A stretch of 64,000 nucleotides of DNA from assembly GCF_030552475.1 (NCBI RefSeq), contig NZ_JAUPED010000005.1, positions 62,001 through 126,000 of the forward strand, written 5' to 3'. Every line of letters starts with the position of its first letter. Position 1 is the first letter of the stretch. Below the pieces are notes generated by a model, which did not search any database, was not told where the DNA came from, and was given only the letters and a program-made list of their open reading frames with translations. This stretch comes from Mariniflexile sp. AS56. GTDB lineage: Bacteria; Bacteroidota; Bacteroidia; Flavobacteriales; Flavobacteriaceae. This document shows, one piece after another, positions 1 through 7,735 of this stretch. The translations under genes and the position numbers were made by a program.

Positions 1-569
1 GAATAATACAACCATTTTGGAATAGCACTTACAGTTTCAGTAACCGTTTCTGCGCCACCAAACCAATCTTGAAAAAGAAAAATAGAGGCATTGGCCAAAA
101 CAATTCCAGCACCTACAAATAAGCTTTGCATTTGATATCCAAAACTTAGCTGTTTGTTTGGTAATTTATCGCCCACAAAAGCACGATAAGGTTCCATAGC
201 CATATTATTACCTACATCTAGAATCCACAACAAACCAACGGCAAACCAAAGTGTTGGACTAAAAGGAAATGCAAACAAACACAAGCTACCAATTAGTGCG
301 CCAATTAAAAAGAACGGTTTACGTCTTCCCCAACGCGGTGACCAAGTTTTATCTGAAATAGCACCTATTATAGGCTGAATGATTAAACCTGTTACAGGAC
401 CTGCTAGGTTTAATAAGGGCAAATCTTCATGATGTGCTCCTAAAAAAGAAAATATAGGGTTAACAGCGGTTTGTTGTAAACCGAAACTGAATTGAATTCC
501 TAAGAATCCAACATTCATATTAAAAATCTGCCAAAAGCTTAATCTAGGTTTGGTTAACATAACTGCCAT
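1..569 (-). CDS. SLC45-type MFS sugar transporter (partial, C-terminus beyond window)
   Basis: Only the first 189 codons lie in the window; the gene runs off the left edge. It should be an inner-membrane sugar:proton symporter. The translation reads as alternating hydrophobic segments. The loop at residues 72-84 holds SDKTWSPRWGRRK, the charged RxGRR signature of the SLC45/sucrose-maltose transporter branch of the major facilitator superfamily. The ATG at 569 lies 8 bp after the stop of the glutaredoxin-like gene, so the two are likely cotranscribed with the upstream TonB receptor. Linkage to a LacI regulator and a TonB receptor suggests it carries a di- or oligosaccharide from periplasm to cytoplasm. 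Sucrose or maltose are the best guesses; the substrate is inferred from context only. Confidence 0.85.
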   Translation of the reverse strand, partial: MAVMLTKPRLSFWQIFNMNVGFLGIQFSFGLQQTAVNPIFSFLGAHHEDLPLLNLAGPVTGLIIQPIIGAISDKTWSPRWGRRKPFFLIGALIGSLCLFAFPFSPTLWFAVGLLWILDVGNNMAMEPYRAFVGDKLPNKQLSFGYQMQSLFVGAGIVLANASIFLFQDWFGGAETVTETVSAIPKWLYY

Positions 570-577
570 TTTATATT

Positions 578-919
578 TTATTTAATAATTCTTTTAAGAA
601 ATGCTTTAAAATCTTTTCCGTTGGTAAAAATTTCTCCACCTTTATCAATAACCGGTAGACTTAAACTAGAAACATCAATATTTGCTTTTATTAATTTGTT
701 CAGCATCTCTTGTTGTTTTTCCAAATTCACATCTACATCAAAATAAATAAACTTTACTTTTTTTTCTTTTAAAAACGCTTTGGTATCGGTGCAATAATGA
801 CAAGTATCACTGCCATAAACAATAATGGTTTTTTGTTCTTGTACCAAATCATCACTTAAAAGTTTAGTTTGACTATTTAAAGTCATAAAAAAAAGAAATG
901 TAAAAGCTAAATATTTCAT
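578..919 (-). CDS. exported glutaredoxin/thioredoxin-fold protein
   Basis: A 113-residue protein starting with a hydrophobic signal-like stretch (about residues 4-17), followed by a compact glutaredoxin-like domain. The redox motif is C40-H-Y-C43 and the conserved cis-proline is in SLPV (P89). It ends shortly after the last helix, the usual size of a single glutaredoxin domain plus leader. The leader lacks an obvious lipobox, so periplasmic or membrane-tethered location is inferred. It sits between a TonB receptor and a sugar transporter with short gaps (97 and 8 bp), an unusual partner for a sugar-uptake locus. A role in disulfide exchange of envelope proteins is plausible but not shown. It could equally be a passenger gene. 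Confidence 0.75.
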   Translation of the reverse strand: MKYLAFTFLFFMTLNSQTKLLSDDLVQEQKTIIVYGSDTCHYCTDTKAFLKEKKVKFIYFDVDVNLEKQQEMLNKLIKANIDVSSLSLPVIDKGGEIFTNGKDFKAFLKRIIK

Positions 920-1016
920 ATTGGAATAAATTTAAAGTAAAAGAGTTGATATCAAGTTGCCAAAACACCAACTCTAATTACTAACTTAAAAACTAACTAA
1001 ATGCTATTAACCAGTA

Positions 1017-3644
1017 TTAAAATTTATATTGAAGCGATATGGTTGATGAACGACCACTAATAGATCTTGCTCTCACTAAACGATTTGAACCAAAAGCACC
1101 ATCGCCATTACCTTCAACTTCTGTTATACCAACTGTATCAAAAATATTGTTCATACTTAACACTAAAGAAAGACCCTCGGTTAAACCAACTCTTCCTATT
1201 AAGTTAAAATATGCATATGCCGGCATCACTAAATCGTTATCATCTTGCGCGTACGATTTTGATGTACCTAAAACACTTAATGCTACACTATGTTGACTGG
1301 TTTCTCCAAAATTATAAGATGGCGATAAGTTATAAACCAAATCGGCTTGTCTTCTAGGAGTATTTCCTTTATTAGCACCACCATCAATTTCGGCTTTAGT
1401 CCAAGTAAAAGAACCATTAAAAGAAAAGTCATCTCCAAAATCTAAAGAAGTTTCAGCCTCTAAACCTAAAGCTTTAAAAGGGTTACCTACAGATCTATTT
1501 AATTCGTTACTTAAACCTTCATCAGTATTACTCATAAACCCAGTTAAGTTAAGAACTCCATTTTTAAGTCGTTTCTTGTACCCAACTTCAAGTTGAGAAA
1601 CTTCATCATACTGCACATCTGCTTTTCCATCTGTACCATAATTATTTCTATCTGAAGCTCTTCCAGATGCACCAGAACTATATCTAGCAAAAACAGCAGC
1701 ACCTTGACTCAATTTATAGTTAAGACCCGCAGAGTAAGAAACAAAATTATAGTTATCGTTAACAATTTGACCAGCATTTCCAATAATTACCGGCACACTT
1801 TCCTCAATGCCTTCAATGGTTCCATTTCCGTCATAATCAAATTCACCTTGACTTGTTGGACCACCTTGTATATTTCCATTCACACGTACATTTTCAAAAC
1901 GTATACTACCGTCAAAATTTAATTTTTCACTTAAATCAGCGTCTACACCTACATAAGGAGAGTTTACATTATGTACTGTATTGTATTTACGTTGACAACA
2001 ATTACCCCAAACAGGTGTTCCGTAAGAATATTGTCCGCCTCTAGAAAAACCATCAAAATCCGCTAATCTTGCGTCTCCTCCACCTTTAACTTCAGATAGG
2101 AAAGAACTCCATTGCCATCCAATTTTAGTATTTTGTGTCGCACTGAATAAACCAGCCGTAACACCTACATTATCACCTAATTTTTTAGATATTTTTACAT
2201 CGCTGAAAAAGTTACTTAAATCGTCAACCGTTACGTCAAACATATGTATAATTTGTGCTAATCCGTTTGAAGGATTGAAAGCTTCTCTATCGCCATCAGC
2301 ATACACTAAAGCTCCCGTAGCATTTGAAGCGTCTCTTGCCGTTGTTTCAATTTCAGAAACCGTACCTACTGCAGCAGTAAACGGTGCAACCCATTGACCA
2401 CTATTGTTAGAGTATCTTGCTTTACCTGCTACTTTCCAATCATCTCCTAAATCAAAAGAAAATTCTGCGCCTAAAGCCTTAGAAATAGGATTATTACCGT
2501 TTCTAACATCATTAACATGTCTTTCGCCTGTAAATGGAGATGTACCAGCACTTTGCTGTAAGTAAGCAGATTGTACTGCGTCACTTGTGATATCAAAACC
2601 AGGTAAGTTAGAGTATGTTGGGTTATCATTACTTCCTTCCAAGAGCATTGGCATTGGCAAATACATAACCGATTTATCGTTTAAAAACTTGGCATACGCA
2701 CGCACATACCCATTATCAAATCTTTTAGTAAGATTCGCTTTAAATTGCCCACCTTTATTTCCTTGGTAACCTATTTCTCTTGGACCTTCACCAGATCTCA
2801 TAAACCCTCCAATATGATAAGATAATCCATTTTCTAATGGTGCCCCATATTCAAAATCTAATCTATTTGATTGATAATCTAATCCGAAAGTAGTTCCTAA
2901 AGAACCTCCTTCTGTTGCCCCTGTTTTACTAATCATGTTAATGATACCTGCAGGACCATTAGATGTTTGAGTAGATGCTGATCCTCCTCTAATAGCTTCA
3001 ACTCTTCCTATATTAGAATCAATTCTTAAGAAGTTATCAGCATTTCCAAAAGAGGTATCTCCAAATAAGTTTAATGGCAACCCGTCTTCTTGAATTTGGA
3101 AATATCTAGATCCACCAGAAGAAATTGGCACACCACGAACATTAAAGTTGGCATTACCTTCGCCACCGGAAGATTCTGCACGTATACCTGGTACATTTCT
3201 AAAAAGCTCTCCAGCACTTCTTGGTGAAGCCTGTTCAATAAGCTTAACATCCATTGTAGAAACAGATACACTCGACTCGATTTTAGATTTTGGATTTACA
3301 ACACCTGTAACAACCACCTCGTCTAAAGATGCGGCATCTTCTGCCATTGTAAAATCTAATTTTACATCCTTACCTTGAACTGTAATGCTTTTAGTAAAAG
3401 TTTTGTACCCTAAAGATGATGCTTTTAATTTATAAGTACCATTTTCTACATTGCTAATTGCATAGTCACCGTCAAAATCAGAAACAGAACCTTTAGAAGT
3501 TCCATCTAAAATAACATTCACCCCTCCCAATGGCACTCCGCTAGGATCTTTTATAGTTCCAGAAATCGTTGATTGTGCAAAAATTGCCGATACTGAAAAT
3601 AACATTAGAAGAAAAAAACTCCATTTTGTTTTTGTTGCATTCAT
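1017..3644 (-). CDS. TonB-dependent outer-membrane receptor (SusD-less)
   Basis: An 875-residue outer-membrane transporter that would import a ligand using TonB energy. Order of parts: signal peptide (1-24, ending SAIFAQS); carboxypeptidase regulatory-like domain (about 26-110, with TISGTIKDPSGVPLGGVN); plug beginning near DEVVVTGVV (about 107-240); then a beta-barrel ending in the aromatic C-terminus LQYKF. It is shorter than typical SusC proteins (about 1000 residues) and no SusD gene follows, so it belongs to the stand-alone TonB receptors, as in sucrose or maltose loci of Xanthomonas and Caulobacter. Two LacI-type operators lie 89-123 bp upstream of the start, so repression by the divergent LacI-family gene is likely. 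Substrate specificity cannot be read from sequence. Confidence 0.9.
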   Translation of the reverse strand: MNATKTKWSFFLLMLFSVSAIFAQSTISGTIKDPSGVPLGGVNVILDGTSKGSVSDFDGDYAISNVENGTYKLKASSLGYKTFTKSITVQGKDVKLDFTMAEDAASLDEVVVTGVVNPKSKIESSVSVSTMDVKLIEQASPRSAGELFRNVPGIRAESSGGEGNANFNVRGVPISSGGSRYFQIQEDGLPLNLFGDTSFGNADNFLRIDSNIGRVEAIRGGSASTQTSNGPAGIINMISKTGATEGGSLGTTFGLDYQSNRLDFEYGAPLENGLSYHIGGFMRSGEGPREIGYQGNKGGQFKANLTKRFDNGYVRAYAKFLNDKSVMYLPMPMLLEGSNDNPTYSNLPGFDITSDAVQSAYLQQSAGTSPFTGERHVNDVRNGNNPISKALGAEFSFDLGDDWKVAGKARYSNNSGQWVAPFTAAVGTVSEIETTARDASNATGALVYADGDREAFNPSNGLAQIIHMFDVTVDDLSNFFSDVKISKKLGDNVGVTAGLFSATQNTKIGWQWSSFLSEVKGGGDARLADFDGFSRGGQYSYGTPVWGNCCQRKYNTVHNVNSPYVGVDADLSEKLNFDGSIRFENVRVNGNIQGGPTSQGEFDYDGNGTIEGIEESVPVIIGNAGQIVNDNYNFVSYSAGLNYKLSQGAAVFARYSSGASGRASDRNNYGTDGKADVQYDEVSQLEVGYKKRLKNGVLNLTGFMSNTDEGLSNELNRSVGNPFKALGLEAETSLDFGDDFSFNGSFTWTKAEIDGGANKGNTPRRQADLVYNLSPSYNFGETSQHSVALSVLGTSKSYAQDDNDLVMPAYAYFNLIGRVGLTEGLSLVLSMNNIFDTVGITEVEGNGDGAFGSNRLVRARSISGRSSTISLQYKF

Positions 3645-3732
3645 TTGTCTTAAATTTAGTTATTTAATAATATTTTAGTTTAATTACGACACAATTTACA
3701 TTTAAGAACTCTTAAAAATATGAATTTCGTAC

Positions 3733-3767
3733 CGAAAACGTTTTCGAAATAAACGAAAACGTTTTCG
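3733..3767. promoter_or_regulatory. two tandem LacI-family operators
   Basis: Two identical perfect 14-bp palindromes, CGAAAACGTTTTCG, lie at 3733-3746 and 3754-3767. Their centres are 21 bp apart, two helical turns, so two repressor dimers would sit on the same DNA face. They lie in the gap between the divergent TonB receptor and the LacI-family gene. The sequence has the central CG and the A/T half-sites typical of LacI-family operators. Control of both genes is inferred. Confidence 0.9.
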
Positions 3768-3816
3768 ATTTTGATTTTTTTCTTATATTTAACTCAAAAA
3801 AAATATAAAATCTATA

Positions 3817-4845
3817 ATGAAACCAGTTACCCTAAAACAAATAGCAGAGCATTTAAATATCTCTGTCACAACTGTTTCAAAAGCATTGAAAGATTACTCA
3901 GATGTTAGCCCTAAAACAAAAGCTTTAGTTAAAGAATTAGCAAAAACATTAAACTACAAACCCAATGCTTTTGCGGTTAACTTAAGAACCAAAGAATCTA
4001 AAACCATTGGTTTAATAATTCCGGTAATTGTGCATCATTTCTTTTCAAATGTAATTAGGGGTATCATTTCACAAGCGGAAAAAAAAGGGTATTTGGTTAT
4101 TATTCTTCAATCTAATGAATCTTATGAATTAGAAAAAAAGCAAATAGATTTATTAATGAGTCAGCGTGTTGACGGCATATTAATATCACTTGCCAATGGT
4201 ACTGCCAATTTCAATCATTTAAACGACGTTCTTGCACAAGACAAGCCATTGGTTATGTTCGATAAAATTGCTAAAATTGTAAAATGCTCGAAAGTTATAA
4301 TAGATGACAGAAAAGCCGCCTATATGGCAACAAAACATTTAATAGATACAGGCTGTAAACGCATAGCCCATTTTAGAGGTGCTCTTTTACCGCAAAACTC
4401 TATTGACAGATTTCTTGGTTACAAAAAGGCCTTGTTAGATAATAATATGCCTTACGACCCTTCTTTAGTTTATATCTGCCAATGCGACGATATGAGTTTT
4501 GAAGAAGGCAAAAAAAACGCACAACAATTATTAAAAGACCACAACGATGTGGATGGTATTTTTATAAATACCGATTTAGTTGCCATTGGGGCTTTGACTG
4601 AATTTAATAAACAAGGTGTAAAAGTCCCTGAAGACATCTCTATTGTCGGGTTTAGTAATTGGTTTATGTCTTCGGTGATTTCGCCAACCTTAACAACGAT
4701 TAACCAACCAGGATTTGAAATGGGAAAAGTAGCTTTTAAACAACTTTATAAAGAAATGAAACGAATTAAAAAAAACAAACCCGTTGTTTATAAAGAAATT
4801 GTATTAGAAACTGCATTAGTAAAGAGGGAATCCACAAAAAAATAA
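3817..4845 (+). CDS. LacI-family transcriptional regulator
   Basis: A 342-residue repressor of usual LacI length. Residues 3-26 form the helix-turn-helix (VTLKQIAEHLNISVTTVSKA), followed by the hinge helix region up to about residue 60 and a periplasmic-binding-protein-like effector domain (TIGLIIPVIVHHFFSNVIRG onward) with the late signature PEDISIVGF. It is divergent from the TonB receptor, with two perfect operators between them, so autoregulation plus repression of the uptake genes is likely. The effector is probably the transported sugar or a product of it. The downstream neighbour is the end of a mobile element on the opposite strand. Confidence 0.95.
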   Translation: MKPVTLKQIAEHLNISVTTVSKALKDYSDVSPKTKALVKELAKTLNYKPNAFAVNLRTKESKTIGLIIPVIVHHFFSNVIRGIISQAEKKGYLVIILQSNESYELEKKQIDLLMSQRVDGILISLANGTANFNHLNDVLAQDKPLVMFDKIAKIVKCSKVIIDDRKAAYMATKHLIDTGCKRIAHFRGALLPQNSIDRFLGYKKALLDNNMPYDPSLVYICQCDDMSFEEGKKNAQQLLKDHNDVDGIFINTDLVAIGALTEFNKQGVKVPEDISIVGFSNWFMSSVISPTLTTINQPGFEMGKVAFKQLYKEMKRIKKNKPVVYKEIVLETALVKRESTKK

Positions 4846-4941
4846 ACTCATTATTATACTTATATAATGTTATTAAAATTTGAAGTAGAAACCACCCTGA
4901 AACCAATAACTTGTTAATCAACATCTCAACTAATTAGAATA

Positions 4942-5268
4942 CTAAGTTAAGGAAGTAGTTTTTAATAAAAAAAAGGAAAATACTATACATACTGCTATTA
5001 TTCCAAAAAAAACTAATACCGCCCAAGTAGTATATATTTTAACTTGTTTCAATTGTTTCTCAAATCGGTTTTCAAAATTTTGGATAGTCAATAAATGAGA
5101 TTCCATTCGCTGTTCATATTTTTCAATAATAGATTTGTATTCCGTAACATCCAATTTAATTTTGGCCTCTTTTATTTGCACCGTGATTTTTTCTAATTTT
5201 TCAACGCCATTCTTAAAATCATTGATTTCATTGACCAATAAAGCTGATAGTTCTTCAAGTTTTGTCAT
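4942..5268 (-). CDS. coiled-coil protein with C-terminal membrane anchor (mobile element)
   Basis: A 108-residue protein of no known activity that I can name. Residues 1-75 are charged and helical (EELSALLVNEINDFKNG, KLEKITVQIKEAKIK) and look like a coiled coil; residues 82-103 form one hydrophobic segment (TWAVLVFFGIIAVCIVFSFF). It follows the relaxase by 16 bp on the same strand and is the last gene of the element. Small membrane proteins of this layout commonly follow relaxases in Bacteroidetes mobilizable elements, so help in coupling the relaxosome to the transfer machinery is possible. That role is inferred from position only. Confidence 0.7.
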   Translation of the reverse strand: MTKLEELSALLVNEINDFKNGVEKLEKITVQIKEAKIKLDVTEYKSIIEKYEQRMESHLLTIQNFENRFEKQLKQVKIYTTWAVLVFFGIIAVCIVFSFFLLKTTSLT

Positions 5269-5284
5269 GATTGTCCTGTTTAAT

Positions 5285-6148
5285 TTAATATCCTATATCT
5301 ATTCCTTTATTAATGGCTTTTTTAATAATGAACTTTGTAATCTTCAGGGCTAAGCTCGGTGTCAAATCAACCACCTTACCAGTTAGTTTGATACTTACAT
5401 TGTTTTCCTTTAATATTCTTGCCCCATGGATACCTGATATCTTTTTTCCAATATTACCAAGAGACATATTGCGATGTACTTCGCTACCTTTTAAGTTATG
5501 ACCATCAAATTTAAACCGAAAGCCCTGTAGCTTGTTTTGATTATTAATGGTTGGAATGACCTTAACGCCATTTACCTGCATGGCTTTTACATAATCATCA
5601 AAGGATTTGGGCTGGAACTGTTTCATTGTTAGATCGTGACGGCGCTTAATTTCTGTTCGGATTTCCTTTAGATTGAACTCCTTTTCAAATTGGATCTGTT
5701 TCACCGTGGTCAATCCCATCCGTTCCGCTACCTTTTCAGCAGCTTGCTGACTCCGTTTCCCAATAAAGCTATCGTTATAGGCGACCCCTCTAAAATCAAT
5801 ACGATTAACATATAAATGGATGTGCTTATGTTCTTTGTCCTTATGTACAAAGGCAATGGCTTGTCGTTCACCCAGTTTCATTTCATGGATAAAACGTTTT
5901 GTGATTTCGCTTAGATCCTTTGGTTCCAATCTTTTGCCATCTTCTATCGTTGGACTTATTATAAAAGATAGCGTGTTTTTTGAGCAGTTGTAATTCTGGT
6001 CCTGGAGTATTTTGAATTCCCTAGTGAATTCATCTGGCGAATCACCATGCAAAAATTCCTTAAATACAATTTCTGCATCCTTTTCTTGATTCCATCCGTA
6101 ACACATACAAGCTTTGGTGTGCGATATGCTTTTGCCTTTCCCAATCAT
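5285..6148 (-). CDS. relaxase/mobilization nuclease (MobA/VirD2-like)
   Basis: A 287-residue relaxase that would nick the element at oriT and lead the strand during conjugative mobilization. The metal-binding three-histidine motif is clear: H107-K-H109-I-H111 followed by YVN115. Tyr17 in CMCYGWN, near the N-terminus, is the best candidate nucleophile. The nuclease domain covers about residues 1-160 and the basic C-terminal half probably binds DNA. The start directly abuts the stop of the MobC-like gene, so translation is probably coupled. There is no fused helicase or primase domain; those are separate genes upstream. No transfer (type IV secretion) genes are in view, so it would need a helper element. 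Confidence 0.88.
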   Translation of the reverse strand: MIGKGKSISHTKACMCYGWNQEKDAEIVFKEFLHGDSPDEFTREFKILQDQNYNCSKNTLSFIISPTIEDGKRLEPKDLSEITKRFIHEMKLGERQAIAFVHKDKEHKHIHLYVNRIDFRGVAYNDSFIGKRSQQAAEKVAERMGLTTVKQIQFEKEFNLKEIRTEIKRRHDLTMKQFQPKSFDDYVKAMQVNGVKVIPTINNQNKLQGFRFKFDGHNLKGSEVHRNMSLGNIGKKISGIHGARILKENNVSIKLTGKVVDLTPSLALKITKFIIKKAINKGIDIGY

Positions 6149-6664
6149 TTATTGAAATTTTTTAAGATGTGTTTTAATTTCATCTGCAAGATTGTAAACC
6201 GTTTCAACTAGTTTAGGATTCCGTTTTCTATACATGTTTCCAATGGCCTTAAAATTATTGTGGTACTTAATAAGCATTTTATAAAGCTGGATGTGTTCAT
6301 CTGAAAAACGTTCCGTAATTTCTTGGTCAAATAAACTTCGCCGAATGTATTCGCTTAAACTCAATCCACTCCGTTTTGATTTCACTTTCAGAAGTTTCTT
6401 TTCGTAAACGGTACATCGAAACTTCACGAGGTCACCCTTCCCCTTAAACAACTCTTTTTTTTCTTTGCGACCATGGGGAGCAAACGAGAATGTGTCCACA
6501 GACACACATCTCGCATTCCTCCCCAAGACCATTTCAGTTTCAGGTGAGTTCAGTATTATATCCAACTCTATACTATCCGAATCACTTAGTATATCGGCAG
6601 GAATCTTTACATACTGGGTCTTTTCAACCATTGATTTAAAATCAAATTTGTTCTCATTTTTCAT
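6149..6664 (-). CDS. MobC-like relaxosome accessory protein
   Basis: A 171-residue protein placed directly before the relaxase. The middle part (about residues 85-120, CTVYEKKLLKVKSKRSG then LSLSEYIRRSLF) is the ribbon-helix-helix-like pattern of MobC/plasmid mobilization accessory proteins, which bind oriT and help the relaxase. The N-terminal 80 residues are variable. The first 11 bases overlap the end of the primase gene, and the stop touches the relaxase start, so the genes form one transcription unit. The oriT is expected near this operon but I could not identify it by sequence. Confidence 0.8.
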   Translation of the reverse strand: MKNENKFDFKSMVEKTQYVKIPADILSDSDSIELDIILNSPETEMVLGRNARCVSVDTFSFAPHGRKEKKELFKGKGDLVKFRCTVYEKKLLKVKSKRSGLSLSEYIRRSLFDQEITERFSDEHIQLYKMLIKYHNNFKAIGNMYRKRNPKLVETVYNLADEIKTHLKKFQ

Positions 6665-7502
6665 AGCGCAACAGGTCGTTTAAATCTTTATGGTTTTTAT
6701 AGAATGAACTTTTATCAATGACATGGTTGTATGTATTGATTAAATATTGAATAGCGTTTTTTCCAGCGCTGTCATTATCCAAATAGAGATGCACCAATTC
6801 GTATTTACTTATGTGTTTTTCTATCTGTTTAATAAATGCGATGGAGTTTAAAATAATAATATCTGAAATGTTCATCATATCTTCATCTATGGTGGCAAGT
6901 GATAACAAATCGAACATGCCTTCCAAAATAATGAGTTGTTTTGGATTGTTTTGGATGTATGTATAGGATTTTGGACTGCTACTATTTTTATAAAACTTGT
7001 TTCGCAACTCCCAGCCATTTTTGTGATTCTGTAATCCGATAGCAAAAAATGGAATATTTTTATACCTGTACCAAACTTCTTTACAATAGATCTTGGCAAT
7101 GGCTATTGAAATTCCCCTGGAGCTTAGATATTGAATTAAGGCAGGATGTGTTAACTCTTGAATTTTGGTAATATCAATCTGGGTTTCATTATCATTAAAA
7201 ACCTTTTGCTGCTGAAATGAAAAATTGGTTACGTCATTGTTTAAATAGTCCAAGGCTTCCTTTATCGAACACTTTAAAATCTTACAAACTAAATCTATCA
7301 CGTTTCCGCCTATTCCTTCGCCATGGTCGTACCATCGATTGTTGGTTTTAGAGACTTTAAAAGAGGCTTGGGCTTCTGACCTGAAAGGACTCAGAAACCA
7401 AGCTTCTTTTTCCGTTGTCTTTTTGGGAAAGTGCCCTAATTTTTCCAGTGCATTTACCACTGAAAAATTACGGGCTGTTTCACAATTTATTTTTCTTTTC
7501 AT
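6654..7502 (-). CDS. primase-like protein: CHC2-like fold without zinc ligands plus Toprim
   Basis: A 282-residue element-encoded primase. Residues 15-75 match the layout of a DnaG CHC2 domain (VNALEKLGHFP, WFLSPFRSEAQASFKV, RWYDHGEGIGGNVIDLV), but the zinc-binding Cys/His residues are absent, SPFR standing where CPFH is usual. A Toprim domain follows, with its glutamate in LIILEGMFDLL and its acidic motif in LYLDNDSAG. It overlaps the MobC-like gene by 11 bp. It probably primes replication of the element after transfer, together with the neighbouring SF3 helicase. Zinc-less versions occur in Bacteroidetes mobile elements, so this is likely a family trait and not damage. Confidence 0.82.
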   Translation of the reverse strand: MKRKINCETARNFSVVNALEKLGHFPKKTTEKEAWFLSPFRSEAQASFKVSKTNNRWYDHGEGIGGNVIDLVCKILKCSIKEALDYLNNDVTNFSFQQQKVFNDNETQIDITKIQELTHPALIQYLSSRGISIAIAKIYCKEVWYRYKNIPFFAIGLQNHKNGWELRNKFYKNSSSPKSYTYIQNNPKQLIILEGMFDLLSLATIDEDMMNISDIIILNSIAFIKQIEKHISKYELVHLYLDNDSAGKNAIQYLINTYNHVIDKSSFYKNHKDLNDLLRYEK

Positions 7503-7526
7503 AAGCCAATGGTTTTTTAGCTGTTT

Positions 7527-7735
7527 TTTTGATGATTTGATGACAATACCCTCTAAAGCCCTTATATCACTGGGTTTAATCCGTCATCGATTTGTCATCA
7601 CATCATCATTTATGTTTTTTTCAACCTCTTTCTATCATCATTATTTTTTTTGATGATAAAATGATGACAGTTTGATGACAGCCTTAGCCCTTATAAACAT
7701 TGGGGTTTTACGATTCCGTCATCGTTTCATCAAAA
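7527..7735. repeat. duplicated TGATGA-rich segment, iteron-like
   Basis: Two diverged copies in the same orientation, about 7527-7602 and 7644-7735. Each runs: T-tract, TTTGATGA or TGATGATA motifs, GATGACA, AGCCCTTATA, a GGG-T-rich step, then CCGTCATCG and a TCATC motif. Between and within them are many TGATGA/TCATCA words on both strands, including the 8-bp inverted repeat TATCATCA (7633-7640) and TGATGATA (7651-7658). The right copy reaches into the last codons of the helicase gene. Lying between primase and helicase, it could be the element's replication origin; that is inference. Confidence 0.6.

Noticed and set aside
1039-3378. several plus-strand ORFs of 60-85 residues
   Set aside because: All are antisense to the strongly supported TonB receptor gene and are shadows of its codons.
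4846-4941. left attachment site of the mobile element
   Set aside because: I searched by eye for the right-edge repeats (GCGTGCAAATT, GGCATCAAAT) and the tRNA-Ala 3' end here and found none; the left boundary is undefined.
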